NCBI RefSeq assembly: GCF_002090095.1
Contig: NZ_BBRJ01000002.1
Span: forward strand, 1,854,789 to 1,918,788
Source: Demequina sp. NBRC 110053
GTDB taxonomy: Bacteria > Actinomycetota > Actinomycetes > Actinomycetales > Demequinaceae
Length of the DNA stretch: 64,000 bases
Direction of reading: 5' to 3'
Shown here: piece by piece, positions 26,637 through 36,684 of the stretch
Layout of the letters: every line of letters starts with the position of its first letter
How positions within the stretch are numbered: position 1 is the first letter of the stretch
The notes under the pieces: model-generated
The model's database searches: none
What the model saw: the letters and a program-made list of their open reading frames with translations, nothing else
Told to the model about the DNA's origin: nothing
Program-made: the position numbers and the translations under genes

Positions 26637-26674
26637 CCGACGGCCGCTCCCGCTCGCGCGGGGGCGGCCGTCGG
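26637..26674 (+). terminator. Terminator after clpP1-clpP2
   Basis: CCGACGGCCGC and CCCGC pair with GCGGG and GCGGCCGTCGG around loop TCGC, a very stable hairpin 8 bp beyond the clpP2 stop. It separates the clpP pair from clpX. Confidence 0.8.
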
Positions 26675-26985
26675 CGTGTGCGGGGTGCGTGCGAAGTGCG
26701 CGGCGCGTGTCGCGCGCGGACCGTCCTGCTCCGACGCGGTGATCGCGGGAGCCTCCCGTCGCGCGCTGCACCGGCCGTGCCGACGAGACCCAACCGCACG
26801 CTCGTCGCGTGCGAACCTCGGGTGAGCGCGCATCGGCGCTCGACGGGCGATCTCGCGGGCGAGTTGTGACCGTGGGGTGTCCAGGACGTCACGGTATGGC
26901 CACGGCGGTCGCCGAGGCGGCGCGTCGCCCGGCACGTGTCTGGGGGCGTGGGTAGCCTGGACGGAGATGGCAACGGGAGGCCTTG
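26675..26985 (+). other. Intergenic region upstream of clpX
   Basis: Between the clpP terminator and the clpX start there are about 310 bp without a gene. It holds an R1 motif (26828-26837) and a -10-like TAGCCT at 26953-26958, about 28 bp before the clpX ATG. No convincing -35, operator or ORF is visible in the rest, although short GC-rich self-complementary stretches occur. Confidence 0.5.
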
Positions 26986-28242
<1,257 letters not shown>

Positions 28243-28258
28243 GACCCAGCCGCCCGTG

Positions 28259-28313
28259 CGTCCTGCGAGGACGTGGGTGTCGGTTCCGAGCGTCGCCGGC
28301 GTCCTGTGAGGAC
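28259..28313 (-). repeat. R2 element, copy D (inverted relative to copy A)
   Basis: On the minus strand two cores, TCCTCACAGGA (28302-28312) and TCCTCGCAGGA (28261-28271), stand exactly 41 bp apart. CGACACC lies 11 bp before the second core, matching CGTCACC of the other copies. It lies 2 bp before the stop of the AbiEi/DUF559 gene, between it and clpX. With copy A on the other side, the two form inverted repeats around that gene. Confidence 0.7.
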
Positions 28314-28315
28314 AA

Positions 28316-29221
28316 TCAGCGCCGCGCGGTGAGCGCCAGTTGAACCATCGCGCGGCACCAGTCCGCGTTCTCGATCAGGTCGCGCGACGAGAGCCGGATC
28401 GTCTGGATGCCGATCGTAGCCAAGAGCGCGTCTCGACGGATGTCGCGCAGGCGCTGCTGATCGCCAGCATGCCAGCGGAAGGAGTCGGCCTCGATCGCCG
28501 TGCGCGTGAAGGGGTCGTACATGTCGAGCCTGAACGCTTGGCCCTCGACCACGATGCGGTGCTGGCGGATCAAGCTGTCGAAGGGCCGGCCTGTCAGTGC
28601 GTCCTTCAACGCACGTTCTTCGAGCCAGCTCTCGGCTCCCGCCTCGACCGCTTCGATTCTCGCCACCAGCTCGCGGCGTGCCTTGACGCGCGGCATCGCT
28701 GCGAGGGCATCACGGAGCTCCCGCACGGTGCAGAGCTTCCGCGTGACGGATCCGAAGAGGGCATCCGATCGTTCCGACTCGGTGAGGTCCCCGTAGGCCT
28801 GGGCAATGGCGTAGGCGCAGGGCGCGGCAGGCAGTCCCGCCCGCTTCACCGCGGTGATCGGGTACGTCACCTGGCGAACCTTCAGCCATCGTGGTGGACG
28901 GACGTGACGGCCCGCGTCCACCGCGAGCTCGATCTCAGCAGGAGCAGGCAGGAGACCGTGGACATGGAGGGCGCTGGGCCCCGCGAGCATCGAGCCTCGT
29001 GCCCACGACAGCGCGGCATCCGCTCGGGCGGCGAACGAGGCCTGGTGCTCGCGCGCCACGTAGGCATCGGGCAGCAGCCGCACGATGTCGCCGTTCTCGA
29101 TGGCCGTTCGCACCTTGCGCTGTGAGGACAGCGCCACGAGCTCGCGCCGCGTGAATGCGCGCGGCTCAGCCCGGGTGGTCGTCGCCATCTCGCCGGAGGG
29201 CATCGCGCGGAGGGGCCTCAT
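28316..29221 (-). CDS. AbiEi-like DNA-binding domain fused to DUF559 (Vsr-like) nuclease domain
   Basis: A 301-residue protein. The first ~80 residues resemble the AbiEi type-IV antitoxin winged-helix (FTRRELVALSSQRKVRTAIE, then GDIVRLLPDAYVA). The C-terminal part is a DUF559/Vsr-type PD-(D/E)xK-like domain: SWLEERAL, FRLDMYDPFTRTAIEADSFR then WHAGDQQRLRDIRRDALLA, keeping the D...ExD and RD positions. No AbiEii toxin gene is adjacent, so this is not a classical TA pair. It lies between clpX and valS and is flanked by inverted R2 elements (D and A). The start at 29221 is uncertain; an inner ATG exists at 29188. The role is unknown; a nuclease acting on its own flanks is only a hypothesis. Confidence 0.75.
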   Translation of the reverse strand: MRPLRAMPSGEMATTTRAEPRAFTRRELVALSSQRKVRTAIENGDIVRLLPDAYVAREHQASFAARADAALSWARGSMLAGPSALHVHGLLPAPAEIELAVDAGRHVRPPRWLKVRQVTYPITAVKRAGLPAAPCAYAIAQAYGDLTESERSDALFGSVTRKLCTVRELRDALAAMPRVKARRELVARIEAVEAGAESWLEERALKDALTGRPFDSLIRQHRIVVEGQAFRLDMYDPFTRTAIEADSFRWHAGDQQRLRDIRRDALLATIGIQTIRLSSRDLIENADWCRAMVQLALTARR

Positions 29222-29320
29222 GCACGACGTTGTACGGGCCGGCGCTGCGAGGCGGCTCGGGTACAGGTCTGCGGTTGTGGACGGTGGCCGGCGGCCGGGG
29301 CGTTGGGGATGGCCGCGATC

Positions 29321-29374
29321 TCCTCACAGGACGAGCCGAGCGCCGCAAACCGTCACCCAGCTCCTCATAGCGCG
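29321..29374 (+). repeat. R2 element, copy A
   Basis: Cores TCCTCACAGG (29321) and TCCTCATAG (29362) are exactly 41 bp apart, with CGTCACC at 29351, 11 bp before the second core. It is about 100 bp upstream of the AbiEi/DUF559 start and immediately before a G-rich repeat region. Confidence 0.75.
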
Positions 29375-29460
29375 AGGGGAGAGGCGGGTGAGGTGGGGCG
29401 GGTGAGGGCAGAGGCGGGTGAGGGGAGAGGCGGGCGAGGTGGGGAGAGGCGGGTGCGGCG
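29375..29460 (+). repeat. G-rich degenerate tandem repeat
   Basis: CGGGTGAGG-like units begin at 29385, 29399, 29415, 29431 and 29450, spaced 14-19 bp, in an almost pyrimidine-free strand. The G-tracts could form a quadruplex. It ends 9 bp before the valS stop codon (on the minus strand). Confidence 0.6.
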
Positions 29461-29468
29461 GGCGCCGG

Positions 29469-32312
29469 TCAGTCCGCGAGGACCGCGTTCTCCGTCCGCA
29501 TCACCGTGGGATCCGCGATCTCGCCCGAGGAGCCGTCCTCCGGCCCGCCGCCATCAACACCAGGGTCGAGCGCCAGCACCGCGTCGACGATCTGCAGCGA
29601 GCGCACCCGCCCGGCCGCCATGAGGTCCTGCTTCGCGGCGCGCACCCCAGCGACCTTGGTCTCAGGCACCAGGAGGTCCACGGACACCAGCTCGGTGCGC
29701 TGGGACACCTTGGCCTCAGACTTGATCTTGCGCAGCGCGGCGAGCGCCTCGCCGGCCGCGTCGACGAGGGCCGCGGGCTCGGACGACGCGAGCACCCGCA
29801 GCGGCTCGGCCGACGGCCAGGCAGCGCGGTGAACGGTGCCGGGACGGAACCAGGACCACACCTCCTCGGCAGCGAACGGGAGCACCGGCGCGAACAGCCG
29901 CAGGAATGTCTCGAGCGCGATGGTGAGGGTTGCGCGAGCGGAGGCCGCGCCGGGGGAGCACGGCGCGAACGGGTCGATGTCCTCGCCGGGGGCGGCGCCA
30001 TCGTATGCGCGGGTCTTCACGAGCTCGACGTAGTCGTCGCAGAACGTCCAGAAGTAGCTCTCCGCGAGCTCGAGGGCGCGCGTGTGGTCGTAGGCCTCGA
30101 ACGCGGCCGTCGCTGCGTCCACCACGTCCGCGAGGCCCGCGAGCAGAGCCCGGTCCAGCGGCTCGGACACCAGCGAGTGGGGGATGTCCATGGCGGCGGA
30201 GTTGTGCTCGGCGATGTCGTGGCCGGCGGACACGGAGCCGTCGGCGGCGGCGCCGTCGAACACGCCGTCGATCACGCCTCCGGTCACGTGCTTGGTGGCC
30301 CGCATGCCCTCGTCGAGGGACACGTTCGCGGCGGTGGCGATGCCCGGCGCCCCCAGCGCGAACTTCGCCGCGTTGAGGACCTTGTTCGCGAGGCGGCGAC
30401 CGATCTTCATCTGCCCCTCGTCGAACGCCGCGTCCGTGCCCAGCCGAGCGGACGCCGCCCAGTACCGCACCGCATCGGAGCCGTGCTGCTCGAGCAGGCC
30501 CATGGGGGTGACGACGTTGCCCTTCGACTTGGACATCTTCTTGCGGTCGGGATCCAGGATCCAGCCGGAGATCGACGCGTGCTTCCACGGGAGCACGTCA
30601 TGCTCGAGGTGGGAGCGCACCACCGTGGAGAAGAGCCAGGTGCGGATGATGTCCTGGCCCTGGGGGCGCAGGTCCATGGGGAAGGTCTTCTCGAACAGGG
30701 CCGGATCGTCGCGCCAGCCGCACACGATCTGCGGCGTGAGCGAGCTGGTCGCCCACGTGTCCATGATGTCCTTCTCGCCGGTGAAGCCGCCGGGCGCGTC
30801 GCGCTGGTCGGCGGAGTAGCCGGGGGCGACGTCCACCGAAGGGTCGACGGGCAGGGCGTCCTCGGACGGCACGATGGGGGAGTCCCACACCGGCTCGCCG
30901 GCAGAGTCGAGCGGGTACCAGACGGGGATGGGCACGCCGAAGAACCGCTGGCGCGAGATGAGCCAGTCGCCGGTGAGCCCGTTGACCCAGTTCTCGTAGC
31001 GCTTGCCCATGTGCGCCGGGAGGAAGTCCAGCGCCTCGCCACGCGCGAGCAGCGCGGACCGCAGCGACTCGTCGCGCCCGCCGTTCGCGATGTACCACTG
31101 GCGAGAGGAGACGATCTCGAGAGGCTTGTCGCCCTTCTCGAAGAACTTCACCGGGTGCGAGATCGAGCGAGGCTCGCCCTCGGTCAGGTCGGCCTCGGTC
31201 AGCATCTCGACCACGCGCTGCTGCGCCGAGAACACCGTCTTGCCTGCCAGCTCGGCGTACGCGGCCTGCGCGGCCGGCGACTCGAGGCCGGCCGGCGGGT
31301 CGGGCAGGATCCGGCCGTCGCGTCCGAGCACGGAGCGCATCGGCAGGCCCAGCTCGCGCCACCAGATCACGTCGGTGACGTCGCCGAAGGTGCAGATCAT
31401 CGCGATGCCCGAGCCCTTGTCGGGGGAGGCGAGGCGGTGAGGAACCACGGGCACCTCCACGCTGAACAGCGGCGTGCGCACGTGCGTGCCGAACAGCGGC
31501 TGGTAGCGCTCGTCGTCCGGATGCGCGACGAGGGCGACGCATGCGGGCAGCAGCTCCGGGCGGGTGGTCTCGATCCACACGGACTCGTACGAGCCGGTCG
31601 CCTCCTCCGCATCGGCGCACTTCTCGAACGCGACACGGTGGTAGGCGCCCGGGCGCTCGCGGTCCTCGAGCTCCGCCTGCGCGACGGCGGTGCGGAACGT
31701 CACATCCCACAGCGTGGGCGCCTCGGCCTGGTACGCCTCGCCGCGCGAGAGCGAGCGCAGGAACGCCTGCTGGGCCACGGCCTGCGACGACGGCGAGACG
31801 GTCTGGTAGGTGCGCGACCAGTCGACGGACAGGCCCAGGTGGCGCCACAGGGCCTCGAACTGCTTCTCGTCTTCCTCGGTGAGGCGCTCGCACAGCTCGA
31901 TGAAGTTGCGCCGCGAGATCGGCACCTGGTCGGCCGCCTTCACGGACGTCGCGCCGCCCGAGTGCGGGGGCTCGAAGTCCTCGACGTACGGCAGGCTCGG
32001 GTCGCACCGGACGCCGAAGTAGTTCTGCACGCGCCGCTCGGTGGGCAGGCCGTTGTCGTCCCAGCCCATGGGGTAGAAGACCTCGCGCCCGCGCATGCGC
32101 TGGTAGCGCGCCACCACGTCGGTGTGGGTGTACGAGAACACGTGGCCCACATGCAGCGACCCGGACACGGTGGGCGGCGGGGTGTCGATCGAGTACACCT
32201 GCTCACGCGTCGCGGTCGCGTCGAAGCGGTAGGTGCCCTGCTCCTCCCATACGGAGTTCCAGCGGTCCTCGAGTCCGTCGACGGTGGCCTTGTCGGGGAT
32301 GCGCGCAGTCAT
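29469..32312 (-). CDS. valS: Valyl-tRNA synthetase
   Basis: A 947-residue class I aminoacyl-tRNA synthetase charging tRNA-Val. The HIGH signature is HVGH (in GSLHVGHVFSYTHTD) and the KMSKS motif is KKMSKSKGNVV. The editing domain lies between them, and the chain is long enough for anticodon binding but lacks a long C-terminal coiled-coil. The ATG at 32312 is chosen for its GGTGAG ribosome site; an ATG 9 bp upstream would add three residues. It is the housekeeping gene of this region. Confidence 0.96.
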   Translation of the reverse strand: MTARIPDKATVDGLEDRWNSVWEEQGTYRFDATATREQVYSIDTPPPTVSGSLHVGHVFSYTHTDVVARYQRMRGREVFYPMGWDDNGLPTERRVQNYFGVRCDPSLPYVEDFEPPHSGGATSVKAADQVPISRRNFIELCERLTEEDEKQFEALWRHLGLSVDWSRTYQTVSPSSQAVAQQAFLRSLSRGEAYQAEAPTLWDVTFRTAVAQAELEDRERPGAYHRVAFEKCADAEEATGSYESVWIETTRPELLPACVALVAHPDDERYQPLFGTHVRTPLFSVEVPVVPHRLASPDKGSGIAMICTFGDVTDVIWWRELGLPMRSVLGRDGRILPDPPAGLESPAAQAAYAELAGKTVFSAQQRVVEMLTEADLTEGEPRSISHPVKFFEKGDKPLEIVSSRQWYIANGGRDESLRSALLARGEALDFLPAHMGKRYENWVNGLTGDWLISRQRFFGVPIPVWYPLDSAGEPVWDSPIVPSEDALPVDPSVDVAPGYSADQRDAPGGFTGEKDIMDTWATSSLTPQIVCGWRDDPALFEKTFPMDLRPQGQDIIRTWLFSTVVRSHLEHDVLPWKHASISGWILDPDRKKMSKSKGNVVTPMGLLEQHGSDAVRYWAASARLGTDAAFDEGQMKIGRRLANKVLNAAKFALGAPGIATAANVSLDEGMRATKHVTGGVIDGVFDGAAADGSVSAGHDIAEHNSAAMDIPHSLVSEPLDRALLAGLADVVDAATAAFEAYDHTRALELAESYFWTFCDDYVELVKTRAYDGAAPGEDIDPFAPCSPGAASARATLTIALETFLRLFAPVLPFAAEEVWSWFRPGTVHRAAWPSAEPLRVLASSEPAALVDAAGEALAALRKIKSEAKVSQRTELVSVDLLVPETKVAGVRAAKQDLMAAGRVRSLQIVDAVLALDPGVDGGGPEDGSSGEIADPTVMRTENAVLAD

Positions 32313-32499
32313 GCTCACCATTCTTCCAGAGCGCGGCGCGACTCCTGGCACTCGCTCATGCGCACGGCCGATGCGCCAGTCGGGCCGGCATTCATCCTTC
32401 TGGCCGAGCGGCTGACGTCTGACGGCCGATGCGCGGGTCCGGTCGCGTTCCTAGCGTGAGTGGCGTCCGCACCCCGCAGCCCGATGAGGAGACAGAGAC

Positions 32500-33354
32500 A
32501 TGGACGCGACCACCGAGCCCGTACCGCCCGCCACACGGTCCACGCGCCAGCCGAGGCCGCCCAGCCGAGCGCGCATCGGCGCCTACATCGCCAGCACCCT
32601 CGGCCTCGCCTCGCTCGCAGGGATCGGCATCGCCGCGGGAGGGGATCCGGAGACAAATCCCGCGGCGCTGCTGTTCATCCTGAGCCCGGTGCTCATGGCC
32701 GCGATCCTGCGCTGGACCGGAGACGGGTGGGCGGACGCGGGACTGCGGCTCCGGCTGCGCGGCAACGGCACGTGGTACGCGCTCGCGCTGCTGCTGTTCC
32801 CTCTGCTCACCGCCGTCGTGCTCGGCATCGGGACCCTGACGGGCGCGGTCACGTGGGACACGGGCTCCGCTCGGGATCTCGCCGCCGCCTTCGTCGCCGG
32901 CCTCGTCCTGCGCATGGTCTACGCGGCGTGCGAGGAGCTGGGCTGGCGCGGCTACCTCGAGCCGCGGCTGGCCGCGCTGGGGATGCCGGCCGCGCGCCGT
33001 CACCTCGCGGTCGCGGTGATCTGGGGAGCGTGGCACGTCCCCTACATCCTCACATTCGACCTCATGACGGACCTGCCCCTCGGCGCATACCTGCCGTTGT
33101 TCCTGATCTCGATCGTCCCCATGTCGTTCATCTACGGCGTGATGCGCGAGCGATCGGGAACCGTCTGGACATCGGTGCTGATGCACGGCATGGCCAACGC
33201 CATCGCGTTCCCGCTGCTCACGACCGGCGTGGTCGAGGTCGATCACGAGGTGGTGTTCGCGGCGCGCCCCGAGGGTCTCATCATGCTCGCCGGGCTGTGC
33301 GTGGTCGCGTGGGCAGTCTGGCGCTCCCGACGCGTCACAGCTCGACGGCCGTGA
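32500..33354 (+). CDS. CPBP-family intramembrane metalloprotease
   Basis: A 284-residue membrane protein of the CPBP/Abi (CAAX-protease-like) family with about eight helices. Motif 1 is CEELGWRGYLEP (EExxxR), motif 2 WGAWHVPYI (His ligand) and motif 3 HGMANAI, forming the presumed zinc site. Such proteins serve in prenyl-protein processing, bacteriocin immunity or signalling; the target here is unknown. The ribosome site is GAGGAGACAGAGAC. The leader between valS and this gene holds two R1 motifs (32367, 32425). Confidence 0.85.
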   Translation: MDATTEPVPPATRSTRQPRPPSRARIGAYIASTLGLASLAGIGIAAGGDPETNPAALLFILSPVLMAAILRWTGDGWADAGLRLRLRGNGTWYALALLLFPLLTAVVLGIGTLTGAVTWDTGSARDLAAAFVAGLVLRMVYAACEELGWRGYLEPRLAALGMPAARRHLAVAVIWGAWHVPYILTFDLMTDLPLGAYLPLFLISIVPMSFIYGVMRERSGTVWTSVLMHGMANAIAFPLLTTGVVEVDHEVVFAARPEGLIMLAGLCVVAWAVWRSRRVTARRP

Positions 33355-34120
33355 CGACCTCCGTGGGCGTGGTCGAGCCACCCGCGGGCTCGATGCTGAC
33401 CGCGATGGCGCCCGCACCCTCCAGGTCGGCCTCCCAGACCGCCGTGACGTCTCCTCCCGCCATCGTCGGTCCTGGCAACGGGGCCGAGCCATCCGCGGGC
33501 ACCACCCACAGCTGGTAGGTCTCGCCGGACTCGAGCGCGGGGGTGTCGCCCACGACGGCGACGCCCTCGGTGACGGACACGAACGCCGTGGCCTCGCCCA
33601 GTCCCAGAGGAGACTCGACGACGTCCTCGGCGGACTGGATCCGCTCGACGTCCTGCGCGATCTGGCTGGGCTCGTCGCCCGTGCCGATGATGAACCCCAC
33701 GCCCACGGCCAGCACGGCCACCACGGCGGCGGCCGCCGCCATGAGCAGGTGACGCGGTCGACCGCCGGGGCGCGCGCCGTGGCGAGCATCCGAGCCACCG
33801 CCGGCGCGGTCAGCGCGCATCCGCGCCGCGGCAGGTGACGCCTCCCGCGCGGGCTCCTGAGCCGTGCTCGCGACGGCGCTCGCCACCGCGTCGCCCAGGC
33901 GGGCACGGCGGTCGGGGGAGACCGCCTCGTCGACGATCGCCTGGTCGACGGGCCCGGGCTCCGCCACGCCGGGCTCGGCGAGCTCGTCCAGCACCACGTC
34001 GAAGCTCGCAAGCTCCTCCTGGCACTCGGTGCATGCGGCGAGGTGCGCCTCGAAGGCCAGCGCCTCGTGCTCGTCGAGAGCGTGGAGCGCATAGGCACCC
34101 ACCAGCTCGTGCGGGTTCAT
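33335..34120 (-). CDS. rskA: Anti-sigma-K-like factor (RskA type)
   Basis: A 261-residue single-pass membrane protein. The cytoplasmic zinc-binding anti-sigma domain (HLAACTECQEEL, about 30-41) is followed by an Ala/Arg-rich linker, one helix (LLMAAAAAVVAVLAVGVGFI, about 120-140) and an extracytoplasmic RskA C-terminal domain (YQLWVVPADGSAPLPG). It overlaps the sigma-factor gene by 4 bp (ATGA), so the two are translationally coupled. It should hold the sigma factor inactive until a surface or redox signal. Its 3' end overlaps the 3' end of the CPBP gene by 20 bp (convergent). Confidence 0.85.
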   Translation of the reverse strand: MNPHELVGAYALHALDEHEALAFEAHLAACTECQEELASFDVVLDELAEPGVAEPGPVDQAIVDEAVSPDRRARLGDAVASAVASTAQEPAREASPAAARMRADRAGGGSDARHGARPGGRPRHLLMAAAAAVVAVLAVGVGFIIGTGDEPSQIAQDVERIQSAEDVVESPLGLGEATAFVSVTEGVAVVGDTPALESGETYQLWVVPADGSAPLPGPTMAGGDVTAVWEADLEGAGAIAVSIEPAGGSTTPTEVVTAVEL

Positions 34121-34776
34121 CGCTGCACCTCCTTCAACGTGTCGCGCAGACTTCTCATCCCGTCCCTGATGCGCGTCTTCGCGGTTCCCAGCGGGACTCC
34201 CAGGTGCTCGGAGATCTCCGTGTGGGTGCGGCCTCCGTAGTACGCGAGCTCGATCGCCTCTCGCTGCAGGTCCGTGAGCCCCGCGAGCGCGCCGCGCACG
34301 CGTTCTGACTGCCACTCGCGGTAGGCGCTCTCGATCACCGCGTCCTGATCCGCTGGCGACTCCTCGCGATCCGCGACGGACGCCTCGGCCTCGACCTGGT
34401 CGCGCTGGCGCTGCTCACGGCGCACGCGATCCACCGCGCGCCGGTGGACGATCGTCAGCACCCAGGTGCGCGCGCCGCCGCGCGAGGGGTCGAAGGTCGG
34501 CGCCTTGCGCCATGCCTCCGTCAGCGCCTCCTGAGCCACGTCCTCGGCCATGTCGGGATCGCGCACCACGCGCACCGCGACGCGCAGGACCTGGTCCACC
34601 ATGTCCTCGTAGAGCGCCCCGAACGCGTCCGCGTCGCCTGCGCCGGCCTCGAGCAGGAGGCGGGTGAGCCGGTCGCCTGCGGAGGCGTCCTGCTCGTGAG
34701 CGGCGTCATCGGCGACGGCGCGCAGATGGCGTCGGGCCACCGGCCGGCTCCTCTCGTTGCGGGCTGCTGCGTGCAT
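34117..34776 (-). CDS. sigK: ECF sigma factor, SigK-like
   Basis: A 219-residue ECF sigma factor. Region 2 is FGALYEDMVDQVLRVAVRVV with RDPDMAEDVAQEALTEAWRK; region 4 is LAGLTDLQREAIELAYYGG followed by RTHTEISEHLGVPLGTAKTR. These and the coupled RskA-type partner point to the SigK/ECF19 group. Regulon genes are unknown; the divergent CMD gene and RskA itself are the closest candidates. The N-terminus is poorly conserved, so start choice is not certain. Confidence 0.87.
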   Translation of the reverse strand: MHAAARNERSRPVARRHLRAVADDAAHEQDASAGDRLTRLLLEAGAGDADAFGALYEDMVDQVLRVAVRVVRDPDMAEDVAQEALTEAWRKAPTFDPSRGGARTWVLTIVHRRAVDRVRREQRQRDQVEAEASVADREESPADQDAVIESAYREWQSERVRGALAGLTDLQREAIELAYYGGRTHTEISEHLGVPLGTAKTRIRDGMRSLRDTLKEVQR

Positions 34777-34916
34777 CAGGTTTCCTCCATCGAAGCACCC
34801 TCGCCCGGGAAGCGGGCGGTGGCGCGCCGCGTGCGGTGCTGGCGTCGATGACCGGTTCGCATGGTGCTGCGGCGCGGATGGGTGCCGCGTCAGGCGCCGT
34901 TGCTACGCTCGCACTC

Positions 34917-35333
34917 GTGAGTGCGGCAAGGGTGAGTCCCGAGTTCCTGAAGGCGTTGGAGGACTTCGACGCTGCCGTGGGGGAGGCGCTCAAGCCCAAG
35001 CTCCGCGAGATGCTGCGGCTGCGCTGCTCGCACATCAACGGCTGCGCCTACTGCATCCGCCTGCACTCGGAGCAACTCGCGTCGCTCGGCGCGCGTCCCG
35101 AGCTCATCGGCGCACTCGCGCGGCCCGTGAAGCTCATGCGCGAGGGGCTGGTCAGCGAAGGCGATGCGGCGGCGCTGCGCTTCGCCGAGGTGCTGACGGA
35201 CTACCCCCGCGGCCTCGAGGTCGAGGCGCGCGATGTGGCCGGGCAGTTCTTCACCCAGAAGCAGCTGGGCGCGATCGTCGAGACCGTCGCCGTCATCAAC
35301 GCCTGGAACCGCGTCACACGGGGCATGGAGTAG
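34917..35333 (+). CDS. Carboxymuconolactone decarboxylase family (AhpD-like)
   Basis: A 138-residue CMD/AhpD-like protein. The active site is HINGCAYCIRLHSEQL (CxxC and downstream His), as in alkylhydroperoxidase partners that handle peroxides or act as thiol-linked reductants. The start is GTG, with TACGCT at 34904-34909 7 nt upstream, i.e. leaderless. It is divergent from sigK, which suggests a link to redox stress. No AhpC gene is nearby. Confidence 0.82.
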   Translation: MSAARVSPEFLKALEDFDAAVGEALKPKLREMLRLRCSHINGCAYCIRLHSEQLASLGARPELIGALARPVKLMREGLVSEGDAAALRFAEVLTDYPRGLEVEARDVAGQFFTQKQLGAIVETVAVINAWNRVTRGME

Positions 35334-35368
35334 CGCCAAGCCGCCCGCCGCGTTCCGGCGCGGGCCGT

Positions 35369-36346
35369 CTAGGTCCGCGACCCGCGCCGTGCCCGCGTCC
35401 ACGTTCCCCACGCGTCCGCGACGCTCACGACGGCCACGACGATCAGCACCACCCACTCGACCTGCTCGAGCGTGACGGTGGTCGCGGCGTCCGGCCAGCC
35501 GATCTCCTCGAACAGCGCGCGGTTGAGCAGGTCGTGCTGGAGCACGGGGACGGCCACGAGAATGAGGGCCGCGACGTCGAGGGCGAGCGTGAGCCACCAG
35601 TCGCCCATCGTCCACCGGCCGCGCACCTGTCGCGCGACGACCACGACGGCCTCGACGGCCATCACCGCCAGCAGGGCGGGCAGCACGAAGGTCCACAGGT
35701 CGGGGTTCAGGACCGGCAGGACTTCGCCGTCGGCGGTGGTCGCCCACGGCCACAGCTGCTGCCAGACGATGAGCGCTGCGCCGATCGCGAGGGTCGCGAG
35801 CGCCACCGCCGTCTCGACTCCGCTCACGCGCACGTCAGGCGACTCCTTGAGACGTTCGACGGTCCACGGCTCGGAGAGCTCGTCCGCTGGGGTCCCGGCG
35901 CGCTCGAGGATGGCGAACACGAGCGTCACCCAGAACACCAGGTGCACCCCGACGGTGAGGGTGCCGCCGACGGTCGAGCCGATGATGGCGCCCAGGGACT
36001 CGTCCCCGAGCCACATCCCGAAGGGGATGAGCACGGCGATGATGGGCAGCACGATCCACAGCAGCAGGATCGTCAACCGCCTCCACTGCAGGAACAGCCG
36101 CGGCCCGATCAGCATCAGCGGCCTGTCCGCGTAGTCGGCGGCGAGACGGTCGGGGTCGCCCATCTCGTTGAGGACGGCCGTCTCGAGGGCCGATGCGCGG
36201 TCAGGGGCGTCGGGGAGGGCGCCGGCGTCGAGGCGCGCGTCGATCGCGTCGGCGATCGCCGCGCGCAGATCCGCCTCGACCTCGTCGCGCTGCTTGACGG
36301 GGGTGCGCGACAAGGTCGCGGCCACGTAGCGGTCGGTGAGGCTCAT
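35369..36346 (-). CDS. HAAS-domain membrane protein
   Basis: A 325-residue protein. The first ~70 residues form the HAAS-type four-helix signalling domain (RYVAATLSRTPVKQRDEVEA, then LRAAIADAIDAR), followed by about seven membrane helices. It overlaps the PadR gene by 4 bp. PadR plus HAAS-domain membrane protein is a common pair in Actinobacteria and Firmicutes; the membrane protein is probably the PadR target. Transported substrate or function is unknown. Confidence 0.78.
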   Translation of the reverse strand: MSLTDRYVAATLSRTPVKQRDEVEADLRAAIADAIDARLDAGALPDAPDRASALETAVLNEMGDPDRLAADYADRPLMLIGPRLFLQWRRLTILLLWIVLPIIAVLIPFGMWLGDESLGAIIGSTVGGTLTVGVHLVFWVTLVFAILERAGTPADELSEPWTVERLKESPDVRVSGVETAVALATLAIGAALIVWQQLWPWATTADGEVLPVLNPDLWTFVLPALLAVMAVEAVVVVARQVRGRWTMGDWWLTLALDVAALILVAVPVLQHDLLNRALFEEIGWPDAATTVTLEQVEWVVLIVVAVVSVADAWGTWTRARRGSRT

Positions 36347-36681
36347 GAGTGCTGTCCAATCTGGTGCAGTGCCGTGGTGATGCGGTCCCAGTCCTCGCGG
36401 AGTACCGCGACGAGCGCGGTGCCGTCGGCGGAGGTCGTGTAGACCTTGCGCGGCCGCGCCTCCGAGGTGTCCCACTCGAAGGTGAGCAGTCCCTGCTTCT
36501 CGAGGCGGCGCAGAAGGGGGTACAGGGAGTTGGCCTCGATCTCGAGGCCCAGGCCGGCCAGGCGGGCCAGCAGGCTGTAGCCGTAGTCGGGGGCGGCGGC
36601 GAGCAGCGCGAGGCACGCGAGGGACGTGCTGCCGCGGCGCAGCTCCTGACGCTGCTGGGCGATGATCTCCTGATCGAGCAT
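36343..36681 (-). CDS. PadR-family transcriptional regulator
   Basis: A 112-residue PadR winged-helix repressor. The signature YGYSLLARLAGLGLEIEANS with LYPLLRRLEKQGLL is typical of the short PadR-s2 type, and the C-terminal helix mediates dimerisation. It is the first gene of a two-gene operon with the HAAS-domain membrane protein. Its own promoter carries a dyad that fits autoregulation. Confidence 0.88.
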   Translation of the reverse strand: MLDQEIIAQQRQELRRGSTSLACLALLAAAPDYGYSLLARLAGLGLEIEANSLYPLLRRLEKQGLLTFEWDTSEARPRKVYTTSADGTALVAVLREDWDRITTALHQIGQHS

Positions 36682-36684
36682 GAG

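Noticed and set aside
28259..29374. AbiEi/DUF559 protein as a normal type IV toxin-antitoxin pair
   Set aside because: No AbiEii nucleotidyltransferase toxin gene is adjacent, and the protein itself carries a nuclease-like domain.
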